A stretch of 64,000 bases of DNA from Cryobacterium algoricola (GTDB taxonomy: Bacteria; Actinomycetota; Actinomycetes; Actinomycetales; Microbacteriaceae): positions 62,001 through 126,000 of the forward strand of contig NZ_SOFG01000018.1 in the NCBI RefSeq assembly GCF_004402485.1, written 5' to 3'. Made by a program: the position numbers and the translations under genes. Each line of letters starts with the position of its first letter. Positions within the stretch are counted from its first letter, which is position 1. This document shows, one piece after another, positions 18,157 to 26,620 of the stretch. The notes beneath the pieces were generated by a model that had not been told where the DNA came from, made no database searches, and saw only the letters and a program-made list of their open reading frames with translations.

Positions 18157-19047
18157 GTGACGACCTTCAGCATTCCCCGAACCAGGCCCCGCAGGACTCG
18201 CGGATCAGTCGACTCGATCCGGGTCAAACCGAGTTTCGTCTCGACCGGCATCCTGCTCATCGGCGCCATCTATTGCCTCTTTCCGGTGTTTTGGGTCGTC
18301 ATGGCCGCAAGCAAGAACAGCTCTGAACTGTTCTCTACGTTCACGCTGATGCCGAGCACCCACCTGTGGGACAACATCGTCGAACTGACCCAGTACCGGG
18401 GCGGACTGTACTGGCGCTGGGTGCTCAACACGGCGCTTTATGCCGGGATTGGGGCACTCGCCTCCACCTGGATCTCCGCCATCTCCGGGTATGTCCTCGC
18501 GAAGTTCGAGTTCCCGGGCAAGAAGGCGGTCTTCTCCGTCCTGCTGATGGGTGTGCTCGTTCCGGGCGTCATCCTGGCGATCCCGCAGTACTTCCTGTTC
18601 GCCTCCGTTGGGATGACGAACACCTTCTGGTCCGTGCTGCTGCCCCAGATCATCAGTCCGTACGGCATCTACCTGGCGCGGATCTATGCTGCCGCCTCTG
18701 TGCCGACCGACGTCATCGAGGCCGCACGCACCGAAGGCGCAGGCGAACTGCGCATCTTCAACCGGATCGCGTTGCCGATGATGGCTCCTGGCCTCGTGAC
18801 CATCTTCCTGTTCCAGTTCGTGGCGGTGTGGAACAATTTCATGCTGCCGTACATCATGCTCGGCAATGACGCACTGTACCCGGTCACGGTCGGATTGAGC
18901 GGCCTGCTGAACCAGGGTGCGACCGCCCCGGCGATGTACACACTCGTAATCACCGGCGCGCTGCTGTCGATCATCCCGCTGGTGATCCTGTTCCTCGTAC
19001 TGCAGCGCTACTGGAAGGTCGACCTGGCCGCCGGGGCGGTCAAGTAG
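18157..19047 (+). CDS. ABC sugar importer permease (MalG/LacG type)
   Basis: A 296-residue partner permease with six predicted helices and the EAA loop 'IEAARTEGAGELRIFNRIAL' (about residues 185-205). The GTG start follows the upstream stop by three bases and a GGAGGA sequence, so the two permeases are co-translated. The protein ends 'QRYWKVDLAAGAVK', the usual end of this family. The downstream LacI gene has its own leaderless promoter overlapping this end. Confidence 0.93.
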   Translation: MTTFSIPRTRPRRTRGSVDSIRVKPSFVSTGILLIGAIYCLFPVFWVVMAASKNSSELFSTFTLMPSTHLWDNIVELTQYRGGLYWRWVLNTALYAGIGALASTWISAISGYVLAKFEFPGKKAVFSVLLMGVLVPGVILAIPQYFLFASVGMTNTFWSVLLPQIISPYGIYLARIYAAASVPTDVIEAARTEGAGELRIFNRIALPMMAPGLVTIFLFQFVAVWNNFMLPYIMLGNDALYPVTVGLSGLLNQGATAPAMYTLVITGALLSIIPLVILFLVLQRYWKVDLAAGAVK

Positions 19048-19054
19048 CCGCGGG

Positions 19055-19060
19055 TAGGCT
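19055..19060 (+). promoter_or_regulatory. -10 element TAGGCT, leaderless promoter of the LacI gene
   Basis: TAGGCT ends six bases before the GTG at 19067 and follows the permease stop. It supports an independent leaderless transcript for the regulator and argues for GTG 19067 over TTG 19061. Confidence 0.5.
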
Positions 19061-19066
19061 TTGTCC

Positions 19067-20083
19067 GTGACCCCGCCCAGCGCCAAACGCCGACCCACGA
19101 TCGATGATGTCGCCGCGGAAGCCGGCGTCTCCCGAGGCACCGTCTCGAGGGTACTCAACGGCGGCCATTGGGTGAGTCCGGATTCCCTGCAGAGCGTGAA
19201 TTCCGCCATCAAGAAGACCGGATACCGGGTCAACCCTCACGCCAGGAGCCTCGCGACGAGTCGGGCGAACTCCGTCGCGTTCCTGCTCACGGAGGACCAG
19301 GAGCGGCTCTTCGAAGACCCGAACTTCGCCGTGCTGATGAGGGGAGCCTCCAAGGCGCTCTCCCGGCACGACATCTCCCTGGTGCTGCTGATGGCCGGAA
19401 GCGAGGACGAGCAGCGTCGGGCGACCGAGTTCGTCACGGCCGGTCACGTCGACGGTGTCCTCCTGGTTTCCTCGCACAGCAGCAGGCACGGGCTGATCTC
19501 GGACATCGTGGCCGCGGGCATCCCGGCGATCGCCTGCGGGGTGCCGCTCGGGTTCGAACGCAAGCTAGGTTACGTTGCCGCCGATGATTATGACGGGGCC
19601 CGGGAGATGGTGAAATACCTGCGTGGGACCGGACGCGCCCGGTTGGCCACGATCACCGGTCCGGGAGACACGTCCGGCGGAATGAAACGGTATCAGGCCT
19701 ACGTCGACGAGCTCGGCGATGACTTCGACGAAACGCTGGTCGCGCATGGAGACTACAGCCGCGCGAGCGGCGCTGAGGCAATGACCGAGCTGCTGGACCG
19801 GCGCCCGGACCTGGACGCGGTCTTCGTGGCGAACGACATGATGGCGGCCGGCGCCATTGACGCCCTGGTAGGTTTCGGCCGGAGGGTTCCGGAGGATGTC
19901 GCCGTCGCCGGATTCGACGACGCGCCCGTCGCTCTCACGACCGTGCCGCCACTCACCACGATGCACCAGCCATTCGACCGGATCAGCGAAGAAATGGTGC
20001 GGCTCCTTCTCGAAGTGATCAAGGGGGAGCGGACCGCCGCGATCGTCGTGCCCACCGATCTGATTGTGCGGGGATCGGCGTAA
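19067..20083 (+). CDS. LacI-family regulator of the beta-galactoside genes
   Basis: The 338-residue LacI/GalR regulator has an N-terminal helix-turn-helix and hinge ('TIDDVAAEAGVSRGTVSRVL' ... 'VNPHARSLATSRANSVAFLL') and a periplasmic-binding-protein-like sensor domain ('DAVFVANDMMAAGAIDALV', 'VAVAGFDDAPVALTTVPPLT'). It directly follows the importer. Operator-like sites TGTGTGCGCTCCCA and TGTGAGC-N10-GCTCACA lie between the GH42 gene and the importer, so it probably represses both until galactoside is present. The start was chosen from the TAGGCT -10 spacing. Confidence 0.93.
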   Translation: MTPPSAKRRPTIDDVAAEAGVSRGTVSRVLNGGHWVSPDSLQSVNSAIKKTGYRVNPHARSLATSRANSVAFLLTEDQERLFEDPNFAVLMRGASKALSRHDISLVLLMAGSEDEQRRATEFVTAGHVDGVLLVSSHSSRHGLISDIVAAGIPAIACGVPLGFERKLGYVAADDYDGAREMVKYLRGTGRARLATITGPGDTSGGMKRYQAYVDELGDDFDETLVAHGDYSRASGAEAMTELLDRRPDLDAVFVANDMMAAGAIDALVGFGRRVPEDVAVAGFDDAPVALTTVPPLTTMHQPFDRISEEMVRLLLEVIKGERTAAIVVPTDLIVRGSA

Positions 20084-20177
20084 TACCGACGCCGCATCCG
20101 CGGCGCTCTTCCCGGTCTAGAGTGAGAGCGCGTCCGTCCGTTTCTAGGGTCTGACGGCGCTTGCGCTCGGGGGACGT

Positions 20178-21248
20178 ATGAATCGCATGGCCAGTCCGAT
20201 CTTTCCGAACCGATCCGAACCGGTCGAGAGCAACGGGGTGCCCGGCGCAGGCGCTGAGCTGCTCGCCCGGGCCTTCGCTGCGACATCCACGGTCTCCCTG
20301 ATCACCGACGTGGCGCAGAACATCCTGCACGTCAGCGCAGCTTTCACCGCGATCACCGGGTACAGCGAGCAGGAGATCCTTGGGACCAACTGCCGGCTTC
20401 TGCAGGGACCGGGGTCCAGCGCCGACGTCCGGGGTTCGATCCGGCGCGCACTCGAGGCCGGTGAAGGGTTCGACGGCGACATTCTCAACTATCGCAAGGA
20501 TGGCTCGCCGTTCTGGAACGGCCTGAGCATCGTGCCGCTCCGGGATCCCGACGGTGTGATCACGCACTATGTCAGCGTGCAGCGCGATATCAATACCCGG
20601 ATCACCCTTCAGGAGGAGCTGGACTTCCAGGCCGTCCACGACGCCGTCACCGGGCTGCCGAATCGGTTCGGCTTCGAGTCGTACCTGCAGCGTCGATCAA
20701 CGGATGCCGCACCGACCGGCCACGCCGACCGTGCCGGTCTCGGACTCATCGTCCTGGACCATTTCCGAGGGGTCCGGCATTCGTTCGGATTTTCCGGAGC
20801 CGATGATGTGCTCGCGGAATTCGCCCGCCGGCTGAAGGGCCGGCTCCGAGAGGGCGACTACCTCGCGAGCTTCAGCGGCGACCAGTTCGTCGTCGTCCTC
20901 GAGGGACTGTGCGACGACGCATCGCCTGAGCTTGCCGCCCGGCTCCAGCGCTTGCACGAAGCCGTCGAGACCCCGTTCCCGATCGACGGCGAGTCTGTGA
21001 TGCTCGGGATGACGATGGGGATCACGCCGTTTCCCGCCCGGAGTTCCGGGCCGCACGTTCTCCGGCTGGCGAGCCAGGCGCTGCCCGAACCGGGCTCGGA
21101 TTCGTCGAGCCCGGACGCGTGGTGGCGGCTCGCTCCCACGGGACCGATTGTCGAGTGGGACGCGACGATGGCCGCGAAGGATTTCCGCCGCGGCGAGAGA
21201 TCCCGCGAGCTCCGGGACAGCCTGTTCGCCGGGGGCCTGTCGATGTAA
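20178..21248 (+). CDS. LOV-domain protein with degenerate GGDEF domain, N-terminal half of a split LOV-GGDEF-EAL protein
   Basis: Residues ~35-135 form a LOV-type PAS domain. The flavin-adduct motif 'GTNCRLLQG' holds the photoactive cysteine (C72), and the FMN-contacting 'ILNYRKDGSPFWN' and terminal glutamine in 'YVSVQRDI' are present, so blue-light sensing is likely. A GGDEF-type domain follows (about 145-300). Its signature is SGDQF (residues 233-237), and the usual N/D and R residues are also missing, so cyclase activity is doubtful. The frame ends at TAA 21246-21248, exactly where the EAL domain should begin ('LFAGGLSM'). The next codon is ATG, in the same frame. Upstream TAGGGT (about 20144-20149) is a plausible -10. 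Confidence 0.85.
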   Translation: MNRMASPIFPNRSEPVESNGVPGAGAELLARAFAATSTVSLITDVAQNILHVSAAFTAITGYSEQEILGTNCRLLQGPGSSADVRGSIRRALEAGEGFDGDILNYRKDGSPFWNGLSIVPLRDPDGVITHYVSVQRDINTRITLQEELDFQAVHDAVTGLPNRFGFESYLQRRSTDAAPTGHADRAGLGLIVLDHFRGVRHSFGFSGADDVLAEFARRLKGRLREGDYLASFSGDQFVVVLEGLCDDASPELAARLQRLHEAVETPFPIDGESVMLGMTMGITPFPARSSGPHVLRLASQALPEPGSDSSSPDAWWRLAPTGPIVEWDATMAAKDFRRGERSRELRDSLFAGGLSM

Positions 21249-22235
21249 ATGCAGCCGATCATCGACCTGAAGAGCGGGACCCTGCGTCGCGTCGAGGCCC
21301 TCGCCCGGCTGACCCTCGCCAACGGCGCCGTCGTGCCGCCGGACAGGTTCGTGCCGCAGCTCAGTGGCAACGACCTCGACGAGCTCTTCCGGATCGGTCT
21401 CAATGAGGCCCTCGGCTGGGTCGCCGCGTGGGAGCAGGACGGACTGGCCCTCGACGTCTCGGTGAACCTGGCCCCGTCGACCCTGGTGCACCCCCGGTGC
21501 ACCCGATGGGTCGCGAAGGCACTGCGTCGGCACGGTCTGGCCGCGAACCGGCTGAGCCTCGAACTGCTCGAGACGCAGGAGCTGGATGCGGCTGCCTCGC
21601 GCTCGGTGCTCGAGGAGCTCACCGGCCTCGGAGTCGGGCTCGCCCTCGATGACCTCGGCTCCGGGCACAGCAGTCTGAAGCGGCTCGCCCAGCTGCCGTT
21701 CGACACGATCAAGATCGACCGCGGGCTGCTCGCCGGCGTCGAGACGAAACCGGTCGAAACGCTCAGCCTCATTGCGACACTGTCCCAGATGGGTCGGGAC
21801 ATGGGTGCGGCCGTCGTTCTGGAGGGGATCGAGAATGCCGGCCTCGCCGAGGCGGCATCCGTGCTGGGAGCCTCGCTCGGTCAGGGCTACTACTTCGCAC
21901 GCCCGATGCCGGCAGCGGACGTGCCGTCCTGGGCGGCAGGTTTCGGGCTGCGCCCGGACCGGGCCGACCGGCTGCATACGGAGCTCGGCGCGCTCGCGTT
22001 TCACTGGCAGTTCACCCGCTGGGGATCCCCGCATCCCTTCGCCGTTGATGTCTGCCCCCTGACGGAGTTCATCGCCGACCGCGGCATCGCCGGTAGCGCA
22101 TCGAAGCTGTGGCATGACCTCCAACACGGTTTGGACGGTGGTCACGATCAGGCCAGCCTCCCCCTGCTGGACTGGCTGGTCGACCTGAGTCTGGGCCAGA
22201 TGGGCCAGAGGGGCGGGCTCAGGGCTGGCGCATAG
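21249..22235 (+). CDS. EAL-domain c-di-GMP phosphodiesterase, C-terminal half of the split protein
   Basis: The 328 residues start 'MQPIIDLKSGTLRRVEALAR', the ordinary N-terminus of an EAL domain minus its first strand. Catalytic features are intact: EAL itself, 'VNLAPSTL', 'LELLETQELD', 'ALDDLGSGHSSLKRL', 'TIKIDRGLL', 'LEGIENA' and 'GQGYYFARPM'. It should therefore be able to hydrolyse c-di-GMP. A C-terminal extension of about 90 residues has no family I recognise. It follows the TAA of the LOV-GGDEF half with no gap (TAAATG). It may be made by reinitiation, or the pair may be one gene with a nonsense change from a Tyr codon. Confidence 0.85.
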   Translation: MQPIIDLKSGTLRRVEALARLTLANGAVVPPDRFVPQLSGNDLDELFRIGLNEALGWVAAWEQDGLALDVSVNLAPSTLVHPRCTRWVAKALRRHGLAANRLSLELLETQELDAAASRSVLEELTGLGVGLALDDLGSGHSSLKRLAQLPFDTIKIDRGLLAGVETKPVETLSLIATLSQMGRDMGAAVVLEGIENAGLAEAASVLGASLGQGYYFARPMPAADVPSWAAGFGLRPDRADRLHTELGALAFHWQFTRWGSPHPFAVDVCPLTEFIADRGIAGSASKLWHDLQHGLDGGHDQASLPLLDWLVDLSLGQMGQRGGLRAGA

Positions 22236-22304
22236 ATTCACTGGCTAACGTCGTGGGGTACCCCGTCGACGGACCGTCGGATGAAGCTCGCGAAGGGAGC
22301 CGTC

Positions 22305-22913
22305 GTGCCCCAGCTCACAGAGCGGCCGGACGGCAGACGAACGCGCGGGATCACGATCATGGGTCTCGCCGTGGCACTCTGTGCCGTTCTCGGTTTCGCC
22401 GGCTGGAACCTCGTGGGCCTGGGGATCGGCGCCGTCCCCGGAACCGCCGTCGTCTGTCCGACGGTCGACCCGGTCGTCGTGGGGACGATCACGGTGCCTG
22501 CAGGTCCGGTCGCCGGCTACTGCCAGGACCGCCTGGTCAATGCCGCACACATCATGAATGCCGGGCGGGATCTCGGCATCGGGACCCATACCCAGACCGT
22601 CGGCGTGATGACCGCCCTGGGCGAGTCGGGCCTGCGGGTCCTCGACTACGGCGACGCGGCAGGCGCAGACAGCCGTGGGCTGTTCCAGCAGCGCGATAAC
22701 GGCGCGTGGGGGACACTGGCCGACCGGATGGACCCTTACGTCTCTGCGCAGAACTTCTTCACCAAGCTGACGAAGGTCGACGGATGGAAAGAGATGGAGC
22801 CGACGCTCCTCGCCCACGCTGTGCAGGTCAACGCCGATCCAGGACACTACGCGGCATACTGGGCGCGGGCGGAGGACATTGTCGCGGCCCTCACCGCCCC
22901 CACGGCCCCGTGA
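22305..22913 (+). CDS. Membrane-anchored lysozyme/transglycosylase-like protein
   Basis: I chose GTG 22305 because AAGGGAG lies five bases before it, giving 202 residues; ATG 22281 would add eight. One hydrophobic helix ('IMGLAVALCAVLGFAGWNLV', about 18-37) anchors or exports it. The outer domain has 'NAAHIMNAGRDLGI', 'VGVMTALGESGLRVLDYGD', 'SRGLFQQRDNGAWGT' and 'LLAHAVQVNADPGHYAAYW'. This pattern is seen in actinobacterial and phage wall-acting proteins, where the glutamate in 'GESGL' is the probable catalytic residue of a lysozyme-like fold. It likely cuts or binds peptidoglycan. It converges with the class IV aminotransferase gene. Confidence 0.7.
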   Translation: MPQLTERPDGRRTRGITIMGLAVALCAVLGFAGWNLVGLGIGAVPGTAVVCPTVDPVVVGTITVPAGPVAGYCQDRLVNAAHIMNAGRDLGIGTHTQTVGVMTALGESGLRVLDYGDAAGADSRGLFQQRDNGAWGTLADRMDPYVSAQNFFTKLTKVDGWKEMEPTLLAHAVQVNADPGHYAAYWARAEDIVAALTAPTAP

Positions 22914-22936
22914 TGCGCGGGGCGTGGGGCCGGGAT

Positions 22937-23869
22937 TCAGCTGCGGCGCGTGACCAGGTAGTCGAGCGCCGCGGCGTGCAGTTCGGCATCGAAGCCGCGG
23001 GCGACACCGTCGATCTCGACGACCGGAACGATCTGCCGCACGCTCGAGGCGAGCCAGACCGAGTCGGCGGCACGCAGCTCGTCTGGAGTGACGGTGCGGT
23101 ACTCGGTGGTCAGCCCGTTCGCCTCCGCGTAATCGAAGAAGGCGGCCTGCGCGGTGCCGGCCAGGATCCCCTGGTCGGTCGACGGCGTGACGAGGTGCCT
23201 GCCGAACTGCAGCACGGCCGTCGACGTCGGCCCTTCCAGCACGAACCCGTCGCTGCTGATGAAGATCACGTCGTCGGCTCCGCGGCGCTCTGCCTCACGG
23301 TAGACGGACTTGTTCACGGCATAGGAGAGGGTCTTCGCGCCCTGGAGGAGCCACGGCGAGGTCTGGGCGACATCGTGGCGGTAGCCACGATCGAGGGTGA
23401 CCACCTTCAGGCCGTGGGTGCGCGCCTCGGTGAAGTCGGGTTCCGGGTCGACGAACACCCAGCCCGTGCAGCGACCGGCGCCCTCGATGCCGCGGGTGAG
23501 CACGAGTTTCACCGACAGGCGCGGGTGAGTGGATGCCGCGATGCCCTGGCGGATGCCCTCGCGATAGAGATCGAGGCAGGGAGCCGGCAGGTCGAGCAGC
23601 CTGGCCGAATTCTCCAGGCGGGCCAGGTGCGGCTCGAGGGCCTGGCCGAAGCCGTCGATGGCATCGAGCGTTTCGAAGATTCCGTCACCGCGGGTCACCG
23701 CGAGGTCGAGCACCGAGATCTGCGGATCGGCAGGGTCGGCCCGGCGCACCGAGGACGCGAGCGTGGAAGCATCCGTTCCGGTCTGGGTCGGATCGTCCAG
23801 CATGAACAGCACCCGGGGGTCCGCGCCGTCCGTGGTCGTTCCTGCCGGGTTCGTCTCTGCTGTGCTCAT
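22937..23869 (-). CDS. Class IV aminotransferase (aminodeoxychorismate lyase / D-amino-acid aminotransferase-like)
   Basis: A 310-residue fold-type IV PLP enzyme. The PLP lysine is in 'LLQGAKTLSYAVNKSVYREA', followed by 'GADDVIFISSDGFVLEGPTS', 'GILAGTAQAAFFDYAEANGL' and 'VWLASSVRQIVPVVEIDG'. The last of these resembles aminodeoxychorismate lyase (PabC) and D-amino-acid transaminase. Its ATG overlaps the racemase stop as ATGA. PabC is the usual automatic label, but the racemase, GNAT and M20 neighbours make a role on D-amino acids worth considering. Confidence 0.8.
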   Translation of the reverse strand: MSTAETNPAGTTTDGADPRVLFMLDDPTQTGTDASTLASSVRRADPADPQISVLDLAVTRGDGIFETLDAIDGFGQALEPHLARLENSARLLDLPAPCLDLYREGIRQGIAASTHPRLSVKLVLTRGIEGAGRCTGWVFVDPEPDFTEARTHGLKVVTLDRGYRHDVAQTSPWLLQGAKTLSYAVNKSVYREAERRGADDVIFISSDGFVLEGPTSTAVLQFGRHLVTPSTDQGILAGTAQAAFFDYAEANGLTTEYRTVTPDELRAADSVWLASSVRQIVPVVEIDGVARGFDAELHAAALDYLVTRRS

Positions 23870-24987
23870 CGCTCTTCTCCATAGTGCTCGTGGCTGATCG
23901 TGTTTTCGGAAATCCAGTCGGGCAGGACCGCGTAGCCGAGACCCGGCCCGGTGGGAACGGTCACCATGCCGTTGGCGGCGGTGACCGGGGGGTCGATGAT
24001 GTCCTTCTCGTAGTACTTCTCCGACGCCGACACGTCGGAGGGGTAGCTGAAGTTGGGCAGCGAAGACAGGGCCACGTTGGCCGCGCGTCCGATGCCGAAC
24101 TCGTGCATCCCACCGCACCACACCGGGAGGCCTGCGTCCCTGGCGAGATCGTGTGCGGCGAGCGCGACCGTGAGGCCGCCCATCCGCGACACCTTGATGT
24201 TCAGGATCCGGCCGGCGCCGAGGGCGATCATCGTGCCGATGTCGTCGAGGTCCACGACGCCCTCATCGAGGCAGATCGGAGTCTCCAGGGTGGCCTGGAG
24301 CGCGGCGTGGGCGACGAAGTTGCGGGGGGCGTACGGCTGCTCGATCATGCTGAGGCCGAATTCGTCGAGCCCGCGCATCAGGGCGGTGGTTTCGGCCGTG
24401 TCCGGGTAGATCCCGTTGGCGTCGACGTGCACGTCCTGCTTCGGGAATGCCGCGCGCACCGCACGCACGGGGCCGATGTCCCAGCCCGGCTTGATCTTGA
24501 GTTTCACCCGTCGGTAGCCGGCGTCGACGTGGCGGGCCACCTCGGTGAGCAGGGCGTCGATGGAGGATTCGATGCCGAGGGAGACGCCCGCGGCGACCTC
24601 GGTTCTGGTGCCGCCCAGGGCGACAGACAACGGTTCGTCGCGCGCACCGGAGTAGAGGCTCCACGCGGCCATGTCGAAGCCGGCCTTGGCGAACTCGTGG
24701 CCGCGGATGCGTGCCCACGTCGTCGCCAACTCGGCCGGCGTCTCCCACTCGTGCCCGATGATCGCGGGGACGATGTACTTCTTCGCGACGAGCAGGGCCG
24801 TGTCCACGGTCTCCGAGGAATAGAAGGGGTCGCTCGCCGAAGCGATCTCGCCCCAGCCGACCGCGCCGGAGTCATCCGTGAGGCGCACGACGATGTGGTC
24901 GAGGTGGCTCTTCCGGTGCGAGCTGGTCTCAAAACCGTGCACCAGCGGCAACCGGGTGACAAACAGGGAAACGCCCACTACCTTCAT
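23866..24987 (-). CDS. Enolase-superfamily o-succinylbenzoate synthase / N-acylamino acid racemase
   Basis: The 373-residue protein has the MLE-subgroup catalytic set: the KxK lysines in 'RVKLKIKPGWD' (K162, K164), metal ligands D189 ('HVDANG'), E216 ('MIEQPY') and D241 ('CLDEGV'), and the opposing lysine K265 in 'ILNIKVSRMGG'. These residues are shared by MenC and N-succinyl/N-acylamino acid racemase. No other menaquinone genes are nearby, and the GNAT and M20 neighbours favour racemase. I chose ATG 24987, which has a perfect AAGGAG ribosome site. A GTG at 25047 overlapping the upstream stop (GTGA) would add a QHR-repeat tail encoded by the tandem repeat. Confidence 0.87.
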   Translation of the reverse strand: MKVVGVSLFVTRLPLVHGFETSSHRKSHLDHIVVRLTDDSGAVGWGEIASASDPFYSSETVDTALLVAKKYIVPAIIGHEWETPAELATTWARIRGHEFAKAGFDMAAWSLYSGARDEPLSVALGGTRTEVAAGVSLGIESSIDALLTEVARHVDAGYRRVKLKIKPGWDIGPVRAVRAAFPKQDVHVDANGIYPDTAETTALMRGLDEFGLSMIEQPYAPRNFVAHAALQATLETPICLDEGVVDLDDIGTMIALGAGRILNIKVSRMGGLTVALAAHDLARDAGLPVWCGGMHEFGIGRAANVALSSLPNFSYPSDVSASEKYYEKDIIDPPVTAANGMVTVPTGPGLGYAVLPDWISENTISHEHYGEER

Positions 24988-24995
24988 CGTGCTCC

Positions 24996-25029
24996 TTCGG
25001 TGCTGAATTCGGTGCTGCGTTCGGTGCTG
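24996..25029. repeat. 12-base tandem repeat just upstream of the racemase gene
   Basis: TTCGGTGCTG occurs at 24996-25005, 25008-25017 and 25020-25029, with AA and CG spacers, giving a 12-base period. Read on the minus strand, the copy nearest the gene supplies the racemase ribosome site (CGAAGGAGC). Confidence 0.85.
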
Positions 25030-25043
25030 CGGTCGTCCATCGT

Positions 25044-25685
25044 TCACTCCACGTAACTGTTCAGGATCTGGTTCAGCTGCTCCCGCTCGGCAAACCTGCG
25101 CCGGGCTCCCTTGGCACTGGCAATACTCAAGGTACTCACCAGGTGGATGACGGCCGCGACCGCCGTGGGGGAGTCGGCGGATGAGGCGCTGCGGGTCGGC
25201 ACTGTCACGGTTTCGGTGGCGAAGGCCGCGACGGGAGCATCCGGGGAGTCCGTGATGGCGATCACGGTGCCACCGGCCGCGGCGAACCGTTCGGCGACGA
25301 GAACGCTCTGTCGCTGGTACCTACGGAACGAGAACACCACGAGCACATCGGTCGGGCGGACGTCGCTGAGTACGTCGATCGAGCGGACGGCGGCCTCGTC
25401 GATGAGGAGCACCTGCGAGAGCCCTGCCGAGAGGTCCCAGGCGAACAGGGTCGCATAGGCGAAGGACTTGCCCGCGCCGAGCACATACCGCCTGCGGGCC
25501 GCCACGATCCGGGCCGGCGCGCGCACGAGGGCATCGTCTTCCCCGAGGTGGGCGAAGGTCTCGGCCAGGTTCTTCTTTTCGCTGTCCACGATGCGCGCGC
25601 GCAAGACCGACGCCGACGACCGTTTCTGCAGTCGTGCGGCGTACCGGTCCTCCGGGCTCGCCAGGGTCTCGTTCGCCTCGGTCAT
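25044..25685 (-). CDS. SIS-domain protein (RpiR-type sensor lacking the DNA-binding domain)
   Basis: The 213 residues correspond to the linker and SIS sugar-isomerase-like domain of RpiR regulators: 'VLGAGKSFAYATLFAWDL', 'DVLVVFSFRRYQRQSVLVAE', 'GGTVIAITDSPDAPVAAFA'. RpiR proteins normally have about 280 residues with an N-terminal helix-turn-helix of about 75. Here only about 25 residues precede the linker, so no DNA-binding domain is visible. It may be a metabolic SIS enzyme or sensor rather than a repressor. The stop overlaps the candidate GTG of the racemase frame, and its start overlaps the GNAT stop by four bases. Confidence 0.75.
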   Translation of the reverse strand: MTEANETLASPEDRYAARLQKRSSASVLRARIVDSEKKNLAETFAHLGEDDALVRAPARIVAARRRYVLGAGKSFAYATLFAWDLSAGLSQVLLIDEAAVRSIDVLSDVRPTDVLVVFSFRRYQRQSVLVAERFAAAGGTVIAITDSPDAPVAAFATETVTVPTRSASSADSPTAVAAVIHLVSTLSIASAKGARRRFAEREQLNQILNSYVE

Positions 25686-26524
25686 CGGGCTGCCTGGCGG
25701 ATGCGCGGCGCGGCATCCCGGGTCCCGGCCGCGACAAACACGTATGCGGCGCTCGTGCCGTCGACCCGGACGCAGGATTCGGCGACGTAGCCGCCCTCGA
25801 AGAGCTCGGTGAAGGTTTCGGCCACGGCGGCCCGCAACGCCTGCACGATCGCGGGGGCGAGTGTCTTCGCGGGATTGTCGGACGGGATCGGCACGTGGAT
25901 GACGTCGCCCTCGCCGACCGGTCGACCCCAGTGCCGGGGCAGCGTCGTTCCGAGTGCGGTGGGGTCGACGACGGGGAAGCTCGGGATGCTCGGGAGACTC
26001 GGGGAGCTTGGGAGACCCGGGGAGCTCGACACGGCGGCGGACGCGAGCGGCCAGTCGACGATCAGACGATCGGAGAACGGCTCGTCGTAGTAGTTCGGCA
26101 CGAACCGCACTCCGTGGGCGCCGAGCACGTCGAGGTTGAAGTGGGCATTCCGGGCGAGGGTCGGATCGAACGCCCAGCGCATCGACGTGAGTCCCTCGTC
26201 CCGGGCGATCACGGCCTGCTCCTGCTTGAGCAGGCGACCGACTCCCTTGCCCTGCCAGGCGGGGTCGATGAAGGCGGCCTGCGAGTACAGGTACGGCACC
26301 CCGGACTCGACGCCGACGAAGCCGTAAGCGAAACCGACGAGCTCGCCTACGGCGTCTCGCGCGGCAACGGCCGCACCGCCGTTGCCCACGATCGCGGAGA
26401 GCAGCTTCGGGTTGAGGCTGTGGTCTGCGGCGGTATAGCCGAACACCCGGGTATAGAGCTCGCTGGCCTGGCCGAACACGGCGCGTGACCGGGTGGATTC
26501 CACCGTGAGTTTCAGGTCACCCAT
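25682..26524 (-). CDS. GNAT N-acyltransferase, possibly amino-acid N-succinyltransferase
   Basis: A 280-residue protein starting at ATG 26524. The GNAT acetyl-CoA-type core lies near residues 30-165, with the acyl-CoA loop 'QGKGVGRLLKQEQAVIARDEG' region (QGKGVG = motif A). A C-terminal domain (about 195-280) is joined by a proline-serine linker built from a 9-base DNA repeat at about 25973-26027. GNATs of this larger type accompany N-acylamino acid racemases. In the known Geobacillus pathway the enzyme N-succinylates D-amino acids. The substrate here is inferred from context only. The gene is divergent from the M20 hydrolase. Confidence 0.75.
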   Translation of the reverse strand: MGDLKLTVESTRSRAVFGQASELYTRVFGYTAADHSLNPKLLSAIVGNGGAAVAARDAVGELVGFAYGFVGVESGVPYLYSQAAFIDPAWQGKGVGRLLKQEQAVIARDEGLTSMRWAFDPTLARNAHFNLDVLGAHGVRFVPNYYDEPFSDRLIVDWPLASAAVSSSPGLPSSPSLPSIPSFPVVDPTALGTTLPRHWGRPVGEGDVIHVPIPSDNPAKTLAPAIVQALRAAVAETFTELFEGGYVAESCVRVDGTSAAYVFVAAGTRDAAPRIRQAAR

Positions 26525-26620
26525 GTTGTTTCTTTTCCCTGCCTTCGTCTGTGCGGAGTTCCATGTTCCAGAACCAATCGTGACAATCATAAACAACTTA
26601 TGTGTCGTCTTCGTTTCGTA

